Shown: one piece after another, positions 1 to 9,641 of the stretch
How the letters are laid out: every line of letters begins with the position of its first letter
How positions within the stretch are numbered: position 1 is the first letter of the stretch
Assembly (NCBI GenBank): GCA_903837365.1
Contig: CAILUF010000203.1
Location: forward strand, 1 to 15,935
Length of the DNA: 15,935 nt
Source of the DNA: an uncultured Alphaproteobacteria bacterium
GTDB lineage: Bacteria > Pseudomonadota > Alphaproteobacteria > Rickettsiales > UBA1997
Direction of reading: 5' to 3'
The notes under the pieces: generated by a model
Told to the model about the DNA's origin: nothing
Database searches by the model: none
Seen by the model: the letters and a program-made list of their open reading frames with translations, nothing else
Position numbers and translations under genes: made by a program

Positions 1-1034
1 TAATTGTTAATTAAAATTATTGTTTGAGTGGTTAAATGTTCATATATATCGCTAAGTTGGATTTTTTCTTGTGAAGAATTGCTAGTTTTTGAGGAATTAA
101 TTCTATGTCCACTAATTTTTCGAGGAGTTTGTTTTTGCGTTAAAAAAGCTGAACAAAAAATATTAAAATTTTGTATTTGGGGATTTTGTAAAAATTTTTC
201 AATTTTAGATTTAATTTCTAGATTATTTTTTCCAGAAAATTCTAAATCAATGCAAAGTTTTTTTAAATTTTCTTGGTCAATTTTATTGTTAAATTCATCA
301 ATAATTTCATCATCGCTCGATAGGTTTTCATCAAGTCCAATAAGCTTTTTGAGGTATATTAGCGAACTTGTAAGATCGCCAAAAATATTTTGTAAATCGT
401 CAATTTTATCTTTTTTAGAAATAAGTGAATTAATTAATTCTTCAAGATTTCCTTCATTGGTTTGGTAAAAAATTTCGGCAATAATTTTTTGTAATTTTTG
501 ATCATTTTGAGCATTTTTAAAAACTTCTTGGCGAGCTTTTTGTAGTAAAAATTTACTTTGAGTTTCTTGTATTAATTCAAAATTTAAAGGAACTTTAGCT
601 TCGAGAGGAAAAGTTTTTAAAATGGTTTGACAAAATGAATGAATAGTTTGAATTGAAATTTTATTTTCATTATCAAGATTTTCAGCAAAGAGAGTTCGGG
701 CTTTTTGAATTATTTTTGGCGTTGGATTTATTGCTAAATCTTCTAATCTTTTAATGAGCTGTTCTTGCGATATAACAACCCAATTACTTAATTCACTATC
801 AATTCTTTCTTGCATTTCTCCTGCACCAGCCTTGGTAAAAGTCAAACATAAAATTTTATTTGGACTTACTTGATCAAGCAAAAGTCTTAGAACTCGATCA
901 CTTAAAATTTTAGTTTTCCCAGATCCAGCTGATGCAAAAACCCAAGCGCTATTACTTGGATCGGATGCTTTGCTTTGTAAATTAGTTAAATCTTGAAGGG
1001 CAGTTAAATCATGTTTTAAAATTTCTTTTGTCAT
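1..1034 (-). CDS. addA: Double-strand break repair helicase AddA, N-terminal part (cut by window edge)
   Basis: UvrD/Rep superfamily 1 helicase-nuclease subunit that with AddB resects double-strand DNA ends for RecA-dependent repair. I translated the minus strand from the ATG at 1034-1032 and found 344 open codons to the window edge. Residues 34-41 are the Walker A motif (ASAGSGKT), preceded by the ASDPxxSAW stretch typical of alphaproteobacterial AddA. Motif Ia reads LTFTKAGAGEM, where KAAAAEM is more usual, and a TIHSFC motif follows. The rest of the helicase and the C-terminal nuclease lie outside the window. The start is firm: an in-frame TAG lies four codons upstream, and AGGG sits about 9 bases before the ATG. 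It begins 41 bases after the mltG stop on the same strand, so it is probably the last gene of a fabF-mltG-addA transcript. No addB is seen beside it here. Confidence 0.9.
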   Translation of the reverse strand, partial: MTKEILKHDLTALQDLTNLQSKASDPSNSAWVFASAGSGKTKILSDRVLRLLLDQVSPNKILCLTFTKAGAGEMQERIDSELSNWVVISQEQLIKRLEDLAINPTPKIIQKARTLFAENLDNENKISIQTIHSFCQTILKTFPLEAKVPLNFELIQETQSKFLLQKARQEVFKNAQNDQKLQKIIAEIFYQTNEGNLEELINSLISKKDKIDDLQNIFGDLTSSLIYLKKLIGLDENLSSDDEIIDEFNNKIDQENLKKLCIDLEFSGKNNLEIKSKIEKFLQNPQIQNFNIFCSAFLTQKQTPRKISGHRINSSKTSNSSQEKIQLSDIYEHLTTQTIILINN

Positions 1035-1075
1035 TATCTTGCCCTAGATATTTCAAGATTTTTGGATGAAATATT

Positions 1076-2116
1076 TTATTGATTAATTTCTTGTTCTTGA
1101 GAGTTAATAAGATCTCCAGATGCTTCTTCGCTTTGTTTAGCTTTGATTAAGCTTCGATAACGTGCAACGCTGAAATTATGTTCTTGCAAGGTTCTTGAAA
1201 AAATATGATCACCTTTGCCACTTGCTACAAAAAATAAATAATCAGTTTTTATTGGATTAAGAACTGCACGAAGTGATGCAATACCAGGATTGCAAATCGC
1301 AGCAGGAGGTAATCCGTAGACGTGATAAGTGTTGTAAGGAGAATTATTTTGAATATCACTCAAGCGGATTGTTCGTTCAAGTTTTTTATCGCCCATCGTA
1401 AAAGAATAAATAATCGTTGGGTCAGATTGTAATTTCATGCCTTTATTCAAGCGATTAATGAAGACGGATGCAACCTTATCGCGTTCAGAATCAAGGCCAG
1501 TTTCCTTTTCAACAATTGATGCCAAAATAATTGCTTGCTCTTTTGTTTTAATTGGAATTGATTGATCGCGAAATTCCCACATTTCATCAATTGCTTTAGT
1601 CATTGATTCTTGCATTCTTCTAATCATGCCAGACTTGGTGTCATTGTATGAATAAAAATAAGTTTCAGGGAGAAGCGAACCTTCTTTGATTGACTCAGGA
1701 ATTTGTCCAATCAATCCAGCTGAGCGATTAATCGCATGTAAAGCTGATATCGAACTTAGACCTTCGGCGATTGTAACTTTTCTAAAAAAGACATTTCCGC
1801 GAGTCATTTTGTGAAGAATTTTGTAGTAAGAAATATTTTTTTCAAAAAAATATTCGCCGTAATGGACCTTGGGATCCATGCCTTTTATAAGTTGCGAAAT
1901 GTAAAGAAAAGTTGTTGGGCTTTTGATAATTTTTTCGTCGTAAAGTTTTTCGACAACTTGTCGCAAGGTCATTCCGCTGTCAATGATAAAACGCTTATCT
2001 TTGTGATGATATGAATTTGGAGCATTGAAATAAATGATGATAAAAATAATTATCGCCAAATAGGAAAAGACTGCGATTGAAATTGTTGCGCAAGCTTTAA
2101 GAAATTTTTCAGTCAT
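1076..2116 (-). CDS. mltG: Endolytic murein transglycosylase MltG
   Basis: Inner-membrane lytic transglycosylase that cuts nascent glycan strands and so ends peptidoglycan polymerisation. The 346-residue product has a short basic N-terminus, one membrane segment (roughly residues 12-30), a LysM-like region (DSGMTLRQVVEKLYDEKII), and the catalytic domain with ASIVEKETG at about 199-207. The catalytic glutamate lies in that motif, and the family signature VASVFINRL...MKLQSDPT follows. Length matches the family. The frame stays open up to a TTG at 2143, inside the end of fabF. I prefer the ATG at 2116, which lies two bases after the fabF stop and gives a normal signal-anchor. Tight spacing means translation is probably coupled to fabF, and no clear Shine-Dalgarno sequence is seen. 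fabF-mltG is a common alphaproteobacterial neighbourhood. Confidence 0.93.
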   Translation of the reverse strand: MTEKFLKACATISIAVFSYLAIIIFIIIYFNAPNSYHHKDKRFIIDSGMTLRQVVEKLYDEKIIKSPTTFLYISQLIKGMDPKVHYGEYFFEKNISYYKILHKMTRGNVFFRKVTIAEGLSSISALHAINRSAGLIGQIPESIKEGSLLPETYFYSYNDTKSGMIRRMQESMTKAIDEMWEFRDQSIPIKTKEQAIILASIVEKETGLDSERDKVASVFINRLNKGMKLQSDPTIIYSFTMGDKKLERTIRLSDIQNNSPYNTYHVYGLPPAAICNPGIASLRAVLNPIKTDYLFFVASGKGDHIFSRTLQEHNFSVARYRSLIKAKQSEEASGDLINSQEQEINQ

Positions 2117-2118
2117 TT

Positions 2119-3384
2119 TTAAAATCGTTTTAATACTAAGCAAGCGTTGGTTCCACCAAATCCAAATGAATTTGACATTACCACATCAATCTTGCGCGAT
2201 TTGGCATTTTTAGCAACTAGATCAATATCGCATCCTTCGGAAGGATCGTCTAAATTTAAAGTTGGTGGAGCGATATTATCGCGCATTGCCAAAATAGAAA
2301 AAATTGCTTCAACCGCTCCAGCTGCTCCAAGCAAATGTCCAGTAGCAGATTTTGTTGATGACATCATCAATTTATAGGCGTGATCTTGGAAGACTTTTTT
2401 TATTGAATTAATTTCAATTTCATCGCCAAGAGGAGTTGATGTCCCGTGAGCATTAATATAATCAATTTGATCATGATTAACTTTTGCATGTTTTAATGCA
2501 AGGTTCATTGCGTATGTCGAACCTCTCCCAGTTGATTCCGGAGCGGTGATGTGATATGCGTCTCCTGACATTCCATAACCAATAACTTCGGCATAAATTT
2601 TTGCACCTCTTTTTTTGGCATGCTCTAATTCTTCGAGGACTAAAACACCAGCACCTTCGCCCATCACGAAACCATCGCGTTGTTTATCCCAAGGTCGCGA
2701 AGCAATAGTTGGATTATCGTTAAAATTTGTGGAAAGAGCACGAAGCGCAACGAATCCTCCGATTCCTGATTTACAAATTGCAGATTCAGCTCCACCTGCA
2801 ATCATAACATCAACATCGCCATATTCAATCATTCGCGCAGAATCGCCAATCGCATGAGTTCCAGAAGCGCAAGCTGTAACGATTGCGTGATTGGGACCCA
2901 TAAAGCCATATTTTATTGAAATTTGTCCCGAAGCTAAATTGATCAAACTTTGCGGAATAAAAAATGGACTGATTTTTTTAATACCCTTTTCTTCCATGTT
3001 AATTACAGTTTTTTCAATAGCAGGAAGTCCACCAATTCCGGATGCAATCATAATTCCTGTACGATATTTTTGTTCTTCACTATCGGCAATCCAGCCAGAA
3101 TCTACAATTGCTTGATCAGCTGCGCACATTGCAAAATGAATGAAGCGATCCATCTTACGCTGTTCTTTAATATCGATATATTTATCGATATTAAGGGTAT
3201 ATTTCCCTTCGCCATGTTTGATTTCACCTGCGATTTTGCAAGGTGAATCACTTGGATCGAAAATTGAAATTAAACTAACTCCGGACTCGCCATTGACTAG
3301 TCTTCTCCAAGTGCCTTCGGCATCAGGTGATAGTGGGGTAACAGCTCCAATGCCGGTTACTACGACTCTTCTCTTTTCTTGCAT
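2119..3384 (-). CDS. fabF: Beta-ketoacyl-ACP synthase II FabF
   Basis: Condensing enzyme of type II fatty-acid synthesis. It joins malonyl-ACP to acyl-ACP in the cytoplasm and sets chain length and membrane fluidity. The product is 421 residues (the family is about 410-420). The thiolase-fold triad is complete: Cys172 in TACASGTHA, His313 in NAHGTSTPLGD and His350 in KSATGHLLGAAG, with the glycine-rich C-terminal loop SNSFGFGGTNA. It starts at ATG 3384, and the N-terminus RRVVVTGIGAVTPL is standard. It leads the fabF-mltG-addA group. acpP, often directly upstream in this class, is absent here and a glycosyltransferase takes its place. A good sigma-70-like promoter lies about 110 bases upstream on the same strand. 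Confidence 0.97.
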   Translation of the reverse strand: MQEKRRVVVTGIGAVTPLSPDAEGTWRRLVNGESGVSLISIFDPSDSPCKIAGEIKHGEGKYTLNIDKYIDIKEQRKMDRFIHFAMCAADQAIVDSGWIADSEEQKYRTGIMIASGIGGLPAIEKTVINMEEKGIKKISPFFIPQSLINLASGQISIKYGFMGPNHAIVTACASGTHAIGDSARMIEYGDVDVMIAGGAESAICKSGIGGFVALRALSTNFNDNPTIASRPWDKQRDGFVMGEGAGVLVLEELEHAKKRGAKIYAEVIGYGMSGDAYHITAPESTGRGSTYAMNLALKHAKVNHDQIDYINAHGTSTPLGDEIEINSIKKVFQDHAYKLMMSSTKSATGHLLGAAGAVEAIFSILAMRDNIAPPTLNLDDPSEGCDIDLVAKNAKSRKIDVVMSNSFGFGGTNACLVLKRF

Positions 3385-3491
3385 TCGTTAAAAAATTGAG
3401 TGTTAAAAAACAAAATCTTCAAAAATATTTTGATAATGAAAACAAGTTTTAAAACATAAAAAATATTTTAAAAGATATAATTATGGGTTAT

Positions 3492-3520
3492 TTTATAAAA
3501 AATTAATTAAAATTTTTCAA
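3492..3520 (-). promoter_or_regulatory. Candidate sigma-70 promoter for fabF-mltG-addA
   Basis: Read on the minus strand, TTGAAA (3520-3515) and TATAAA (3497-3492) are separated by exactly 17 bases. Transcription would start near 3485, giving a leader of about 100 bases before the fabF ATG. The region is extremely AT-rich, so -10-like boxes arise easily by chance. The correct spacing and position in the only sizeable gap upstream of fabF are the support. Confidence 0.45.
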
Positions 3521-3532
3521 AAGTGAAAATTT
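3510..3532 (-). terminator. Weak AT-rich hairpin after the glycosyltransferase gene
   Basis: The arms AAATTTTTCA and TGAAAATTT (one bulged base) flank an AAAG loop, starting 9 bases past the glycosyltransferase stop. On the minus strand the hairpin is followed by a T-rich run broken by AATTAA. The stem has almost no GC pairs and overlaps the candidate fabF promoter, so it may be only base-composition noise. Confidence 0.22.
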
Positions 3533-3540
3533 GAAAAAAA

Positions 3541-4293
3541 TTAATTACGAAATTTTAAATTAAAAATCATTAAAAATAATCGATAAGAATTTTGTAATAT
3601 GCGCATTTTACTGACACCGATTTTTTTATGATAATCATATAAGATTGCAACTTCGTCAAGACGCAATGATAGTTTTGAAATTTTAATCAATAGCTCGCAG
3701 GTGTAGGTAAATTCTGGTTCGGTTATAAAATTATCTTGATATTTTTCATAAAGTTTTTCAAGAGTTTTTTTTCTATAAATTCTATAACCACTTGTGTAAT
3801 CAAGAATATTTTTTTGATCAATATTTTTAGCGCCAAACAATGTCTGCAGAATCAGGGAAGTCGATTTGCTGATAATTTTGCGATGAAAAGGAAAAGAAGA
3901 AATTAAGCTTTTTTCAAAGAAACGCGAAGCAACTAAAAAGTCCAATGATTTTTCCTGAAAATGATTTATCATTTCTTTAATTTGCGTTGGGTTATGAGTA
4001 TTATCAGCATCAAGCGAAATAATCAAATCCTCTTGATGTGAATTTTTTAAGACATGTAAAAAAATCTTTTTATAAGCAAGGCCAAGTCCGCGCGTATTTT
4101 CCTTCGTAAGAATTATAATTTTATGATGCTTACTAAACTCAGCGATTACTGCTTCGGAATTATCGTTTGATCCATCAAGGCAAAAAATAATTTCAAATTC
4201 TCGTTGCAATAATTCTAATTGCTGAGTTAAATCAGTTAATAATTTTCGAAGATTTTGCTCTTCGTTGTAAGCGCAAAGAATTATTTTTATCAA
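3541..4293 (-). CDS. Family 2 glycosyltransferase, polyprenyl-phosphate sugar transferase type
   Basis: Soluble GT-A fold enzyme of 250 residues, most like DPM1/polyprenyl-phosphate mannosyl- or glucosyltransferases, which move a sugar from a nucleotide donor to a lipid carrier at the membrane. What is seen: the N-terminal strand IILCAYNEEQN (residues 4-14), FCLDGSNDNS (37-46), TRGLGLAYK, the metal-binding DxD in SLDADNTHNP (Asp95, Asp97), then SGYRIYRK and the acceptor-side ITEPEFTYTCELL. No C-terminal membrane segments follow, unlike the GtrB subgroup. The start appears to be TTG at 4293. No ATG lies in frame upstream before a TAA, and the fold begins at once. It is divergent from sdhA with only 44 bases between the two starts. 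Sugar and acceptor cannot be assigned from sequence. Confidence 0.82.
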   Translation of the reverse strand: MIKIILCAYNEEQNLRKLLTDLTQQLELLQREFEIIFCLDGSNDNSEAVIAEFSKHHKIIILTKENTRGLGLAYKKIFLHVLKNSHQEDLIISLDADNTHNPTQIKEMINHFQEKSLDFLVASRFFEKSLISSFPFHRKIISKSTSLILQTLFGAKNIDQKNILDYTSGYRIYRKKTLEKLYEKYQDNFITEPEFTYTCELLIKISKLSLRLDEVAILYDYHKKIGVSKMRILQNSYRLFLMIFNLKFRN

Positions 4294-4337
4294 AATTGAT
4301 TAAAAATTAAATTTAAAAAGAAGTTAGATTTTTAAGA

Positions 4338-6164
4338 ATGCAGAAAAATTTTACAATCAAAAAATTTCAGGCCATAATTATTGGATCAGGAGGAGCTGGA
4401 TTAATGTCAGCAATTTCAGCGCATGATTGTGGATTAAGTGATATTGCGGTAATTAGTAAGGTTTTACCAACCTACAGCCATACAGTATCAGCCAAGGGTG
4501 GAATTAATGCTAGCCTAGCTAATTCTGGCGATGATGACTGGAAATTTCATGCATTTGATACTTTAAAAGGAGGCGATTATCTCGCGGATGTTGATGCGGT
4601 TGAAATTTTATGTCGATTGGCTAATGAAGCAATTATTGAACTCGAAAAATTTGGTGTAGTTTTTTCACGCGATGAAAATGGTAAAATTGCCCAGCGCGCT
4701 TATGGCGGTCAAACCTTAAATTACGGTCAATCAAATTTAGCTAAACGCGCTTGTTATTCCAAAGATAAAACTGGACATACCATAGCTCATACCCTAGAAC
4801 AGCAAGCATTAAAAAGGGGTATAAAATTTTTTAACGAATATTTTGTTATTGATTTATTATATGAAAATAAAAAAATTTATGGTTGTCTTGCCCTTGATAT
4901 TGTAAATGGTGAGTTGGTGGTTTTTATTAGTCAGCAAACTATTTTAGCAACGGGAGGATATAGTCAAATTTATCGCAATACCACCTCGTCATCAATTTGT
5001 ACTGGCGATGGATCGGCATTAGTTTTTAAAGAAGGATTGCCTTTGCAAGATATGGAATTTGTACAATTTCATCCTACGGGGATTTGGGGTAGCGGTTTTT
5101 TAATTACCGAAGCAGTTCGTTCAGAAGGAGCTTATTTGCTAAATATTAAAGGCGAAAGATTTATGAAAAAATATGCGCCTAAAATGATGGAGCTCGCTTC
5201 TCGCGATGTCATTTCGCAAGCAATTGCAACTGAAATAATTTTAAATAAAAATTCTCAAGATAATGATCGGCAAGATCAGGATCATGTTTATTTGGACATG
5301 CGTCATATCGATCAAGAAACTCTAAAAAATAAACTTCCCAATGTTGTTGAGATGGTGAAAAATTTTGTTCGCAAAGATACATCTAAGGACTTAATTGCCA
5401 TTGCACCATCCGCTCATTATGTGATGGGAGGAGTACCGTGCAATATCGATTGCGAAGTAATCGAAGGATTATTTGCGGTAGGCGAGGTTGCGTGTTTATC
5501 AGTTCACGGAGCAAATCGCTTGGGATGTAATTCATTATTGGATTTAATTGTTTTTGGAAAAATTTGCGGAGAAAGAACTGCCTCAAAAATTCTTCAAGAA
5601 AAAAATCCACCAAGTCAAGAAGATCTAGATTTAAATTATCATAAAATTGCGATCAATATTGCTGAAAATAAAATCCAAAAATTAGCGAAAATTTTTGAAA
5701 ATAATCAACAAAATAATCATCAAAAAATTTCCCAAGAAATTTTTCTTTCTTCATTAAAAAATCAATTATTAGAAAATAACGAAAAATGTTTAGGGGTATT
5801 TCGCAATCAACAAAATCTTGAGCTGGGATTGCAACAAACTAAAGAAATTTATCAAAAATTGCGTAAAATAAAAATAAAAAATCACCAATTAATTTTTAAT
5901 GAAGAATTGATTGAATATTTGGAGTTGGAGAATTTAATTTTGAATTCATTAGCAGTATATTATAGCGCTATTAATCGAACGGAGAGTAGGGGTGCTCATT
6001 ATAGAGATGATTTTAAAAATCGTGATGATAAAAATTTTTTAGCGCATAGCATGGTAAAAATTATCGATCTTGAGCAAATAAAGATGGAATATTTTTTAAA
6101 GCCAGTTAAAAATAACTCCTTAATTACTGAATTGAATTTAATTCCTCAACAGCGAAATTACTAA
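4338..6164 (+). CDS. sdhA: Succinate dehydrogenase flavoprotein subunit (SdhA/FrdA type)
   Basis: FAD-bearing subunit that oxidises succinate to fumarate in the TCA cycle and, with SdhB/C/D, feeds electrons to quinone at the inner membrane. The product is 608 residues. The FAD-binding GSGGAGLMSA is at residues 16-25. YSHTVSAKGG carries His48, the expected covalent FAD attachment site, which separates it from L-aspartate oxidase. Active-site residues are in place: His245 (QFHPTG), Arg289 (ASRD), His360 (HYVMGG) and Arg394 (HGANRLG). The C-terminus has ESRGAH-type NRTESRGAHYRDDF and ends in RNY, as in SdhA. It is clearly more divergent than usual (for example AYGGQTLNYG and CYSKDKTGHT in place of common PFGG..., AAADRTGH). 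No sdhB, sdhC or sdhD is nearby. It is followed after 2 bases by the SuhB-like gene. Confidence 0.88.
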   Translation: MQKNFTIKKFQAIIIGSGGAGLMSAISAHDCGLSDIAVISKVLPTYSHTVSAKGGINASLANSGDDDWKFHAFDTLKGGDYLADVDAVEILCRLANEAIIELEKFGVVFSRDENGKIAQRAYGGQTLNYGQSNLAKRACYSKDKTGHTIAHTLEQQALKRGIKFFNEYFVIDLLYENKKIYGCLALDIVNGELVVFISQQTILATGGYSQIYRNTTSSSICTGDGSALVFKEGLPLQDMEFVQFHPTGIWGSGFLITEAVRSEGAYLLNIKGERFMKKYAPKMMELASRDVISQAIATEIILNKNSQDNDRQDQDHVYLDMRHIDQETLKNKLPNVVEMVKNFVRKDTSKDLIAIAPSAHYVMGGVPCNIDCEVIEGLFAVGEVACLSVHGANRLGCNSLLDLIVFGKICGERTASKILQEKNPPSQEDLDLNYHKIAINIAENKIQKLAKIFENNQQNNHQKISQEIFLSSLKNQLLENNEKCLGVFRNQQNLELGLQQTKEIYQKLRKIKIKNHQLIFNEELIEYLELENLILNSLAVYYSAINRTESRGAHYRDDFKNRDDKNFLAHSMVKIIDLEQIKMEYFLKPVKNNSLITELNLIPQQRNY

Positions 6165-6166
6165 AA

Positions 6167-6865
6167 ATGCGATATAGTGCCAATCTCAACATCATCATTA
6201 AAGCCATAGAGAAAGCTTCAAATCATGTTGCGCGTGATTTTGTTGAGCTTGAAAATTTGCAAGCAAATCCGCTTTCGGCTAACAAATTTGCAAGCCTAAC
6301 TCTAAGTAGAGTTAGACAAATTTTAATTGATGAATTTACAAAATTTCGCGCTGACTATGATATTATTTTTGCGGATTCACAGAAAATAATTCGCAAAGAA
6401 AATAACGAATATTGTTTTCAAATTATTATTCTTGATGGTGTAGAAAATTTTTCGAGAGCTCATCCGGATTTTACAATCGCCGTTGCTTTGCAACATATCA
6501 CTGCTGATAAAAAATATGAAACAATTGCTATGGCAATTAACAAAATCATCGGTGGAGAATTATACTACTGCGAGAAGGGTTTTGGGGCCTATCTCAATAG
6601 TCGCAGATTGCGAGTTTCAAAACGTAATCAAACTCAACAAATTATCGCCAGTAATTGTTTAAATTTTATTCAATCGCAAAAAAATATTCCTTACAATTAT
6701 GGTTGTAATACTTTGGCAATTGGCTATTTTGCCGCTGCTCGATTGGATCAAATTGTTTTAAATCACAATTTATCACCCCATTTAAAATCATTTCTTCTCA
6801 TCGCTAAGGAAGCTGGTGGAAAGGTTGAAGAAAAAGGTGAGCAAACAATTCTAACTAATTTATAA
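6167..6865 (+). CDS. Inositol monophosphatase/SuhB-like protein with degraded active site
   Basis: The 232-residue product keeps the overall plan of the inositol monophosphatase family, shortened from about 260. ILDGVENFSRAHPDFTIAVALQ (residues 88-109) lines up with the family motif DPLDGTTNF...HFAVSIA. GGELYYCEKGFGAYLNSRRLRVS matches the central GA(F/Y)xNxxxxxVS region, and KEAGGKV the end. The metal ligands are largely gone: the first Asp of DPxD is Ile87, the ESGE/EE loop reads ADSQ, and the Asp of the WDxAAG helix is replaced (SPHLKSFLLIAKEAGG). Only Asp90 of this set is obvious. Phosphatase activity is therefore unlikely. A retained structural or RNA-polymerase-associated role, like the antitermination role of SuhB in other bacteria, is possible but inferred. 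It starts 2 bases after sdhA, so the two are probably co-transcribed. Confidence 0.75.
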   Translation: MRYSANLNIIIKAIEKASNHVARDFVELENLQANPLSANKFASLTLSRVRQILIDEFTKFRADYDIIFADSQKIIRKENNEYCFQIIILDGVENFSRAHPDFTIAVALQHITADKKYETIAMAINKIIGGELYYCEKGFGAYLNSRRLRVSKRNQTQQIIASNCLNFIQSQKNIPYNYGCNTLAIGYFAAARLDQIVLNHNLSPHLKSFLLIAKEAGGKVEEKGEQTILTNL

Positions 6866-6918
6866 ATAAATTAAAACAAACATGATTTATTATAACAAAA
6901 TTTAGTATTTCACAATAA

Positions 6919-8774
<1,856 letters not shown>

Positions 8775-8785
<11 letters not shown>

Positions 8786-9602
8786 TAATTTGCAAGCAAT
8801 CGCTATTTTTGCAGGTCGAGGACAATTGCCAAAAATTCTCATTGAAGATTGTTTAAAAAAAAATCGTCATTTTATTTTATTTTTACTAAAAAATGAAATA
8901 TATGACGAAGACTACTCTAATCATAATCCAACCGTAATTGCTTATGGAGAAATCGAAAGATTTTTAACAATTTTGCGTGATAAAAATATTCGCAATATCG
9001 TTTTTATTGGAGGAGTTACTAAGCCAAATTTTTCAGCATTAAAAGTTGATAAAAAAGGAGCAATTTTACTTACAAAAATAATTGCTAATAAAATTTTAGG
9101 CGATGATGCAGTTCTTAAAACGGTAATTAAATTTTTTGAAAAAGAAGGTTTGAAAATTTTAAAAATCGATGATTTACTAGATTGTGTATTTTCCTCTAAA
9201 GGCTTGATTAGCAAGATTGTTCCAGGCTATGAAAATAATTTAGATATTGAATTGGGAATAAAAGCGATCAAACATTTTTCAAAATTTGATGTTGGACAAG
9301 CTTTAATCGTAGCGCAAAAGCAAATTATCGCAATTGAGGCATTAGAAGGAACTGATGCAATGATTTCAAGACTTCAAACTTTAAGGGGTGATTTTAAAAA
9401 TAATGCGGTTTTAATTAAATTAAAAAAACCACATCAAAGCGATAAAGCTGATTTACCAACAATTGGTCTTACGACTATCGCTAAATGCGCAGAGGTTGGA
9501 ATTAAAGGGCTGGTAATCCAGGCAAATTCAACCTTAGTTTTAGATAAAGAACGGCTAATTGAAGCTGTTAACGATAATAAACTTTTCTTAAAAGTTGTTT
9601 AA
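8775..9602 (+). CDS. lpxI: UDP-2,3-diacylglucosamine diphosphatase LpxI
   Basis: Hydrolyses UDP-2,3-diacylglucosamine to lipid X in the cytoplasm, the fourth step of lipid A synthesis. Most alphaproteobacteria use LpxI in place of LpxH. The product is 275 residues. IAIFAGRGQLPKIL (9-22) is the N-terminal signature. GDDAVLKTVIKFFEKEGLKI follows near 112-131, and the C-terminal domain carries FDVGQALIV, AIEALEGTDAMISR, KADLPTIGLTTI and STLVLDKERLI, all strongly family-like. It normally sits between lpxA and lpxB in this class. Here it follows a pterin-reductase-like gene with an 11-base overlap (ATG at 8775 before the preceding stop at 8783-8785), so its expression is probably coupled to that gene. 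Confidence 0.93.
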
Positions 9603-9641
9603 AAGTAATTTAAATTATTTAAACCTAAAATCTTTTAATTA

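Noticed and set aside
28-468. Plus-strand open frame of 146 codons
   Set aside because: It lies wholly antisense to the addA N-terminal region, which has clear helicase motifs. The product is low-complexity Phe/Ser/Ile-rich and typical of an antisense reading.
2117-2143. Upstream TTG start for mltG overlapping fabF by 25 bases
   Set aside because: The ATG at 2116, two bases after the fabF stop, gives a normal membrane anchor and needs no long overlap. The extra nine residues add nothing family-like.
4338-6164. L-aspartate oxidase (NadB)
   Set aside because: The flavin-site histidine in SHTVSAKGG and the SdhA-type C-terminus (ESRGAH...RDDF, final RNY) fit SdhA/FrdA. NadB lacks the covalent-flavin histidine.
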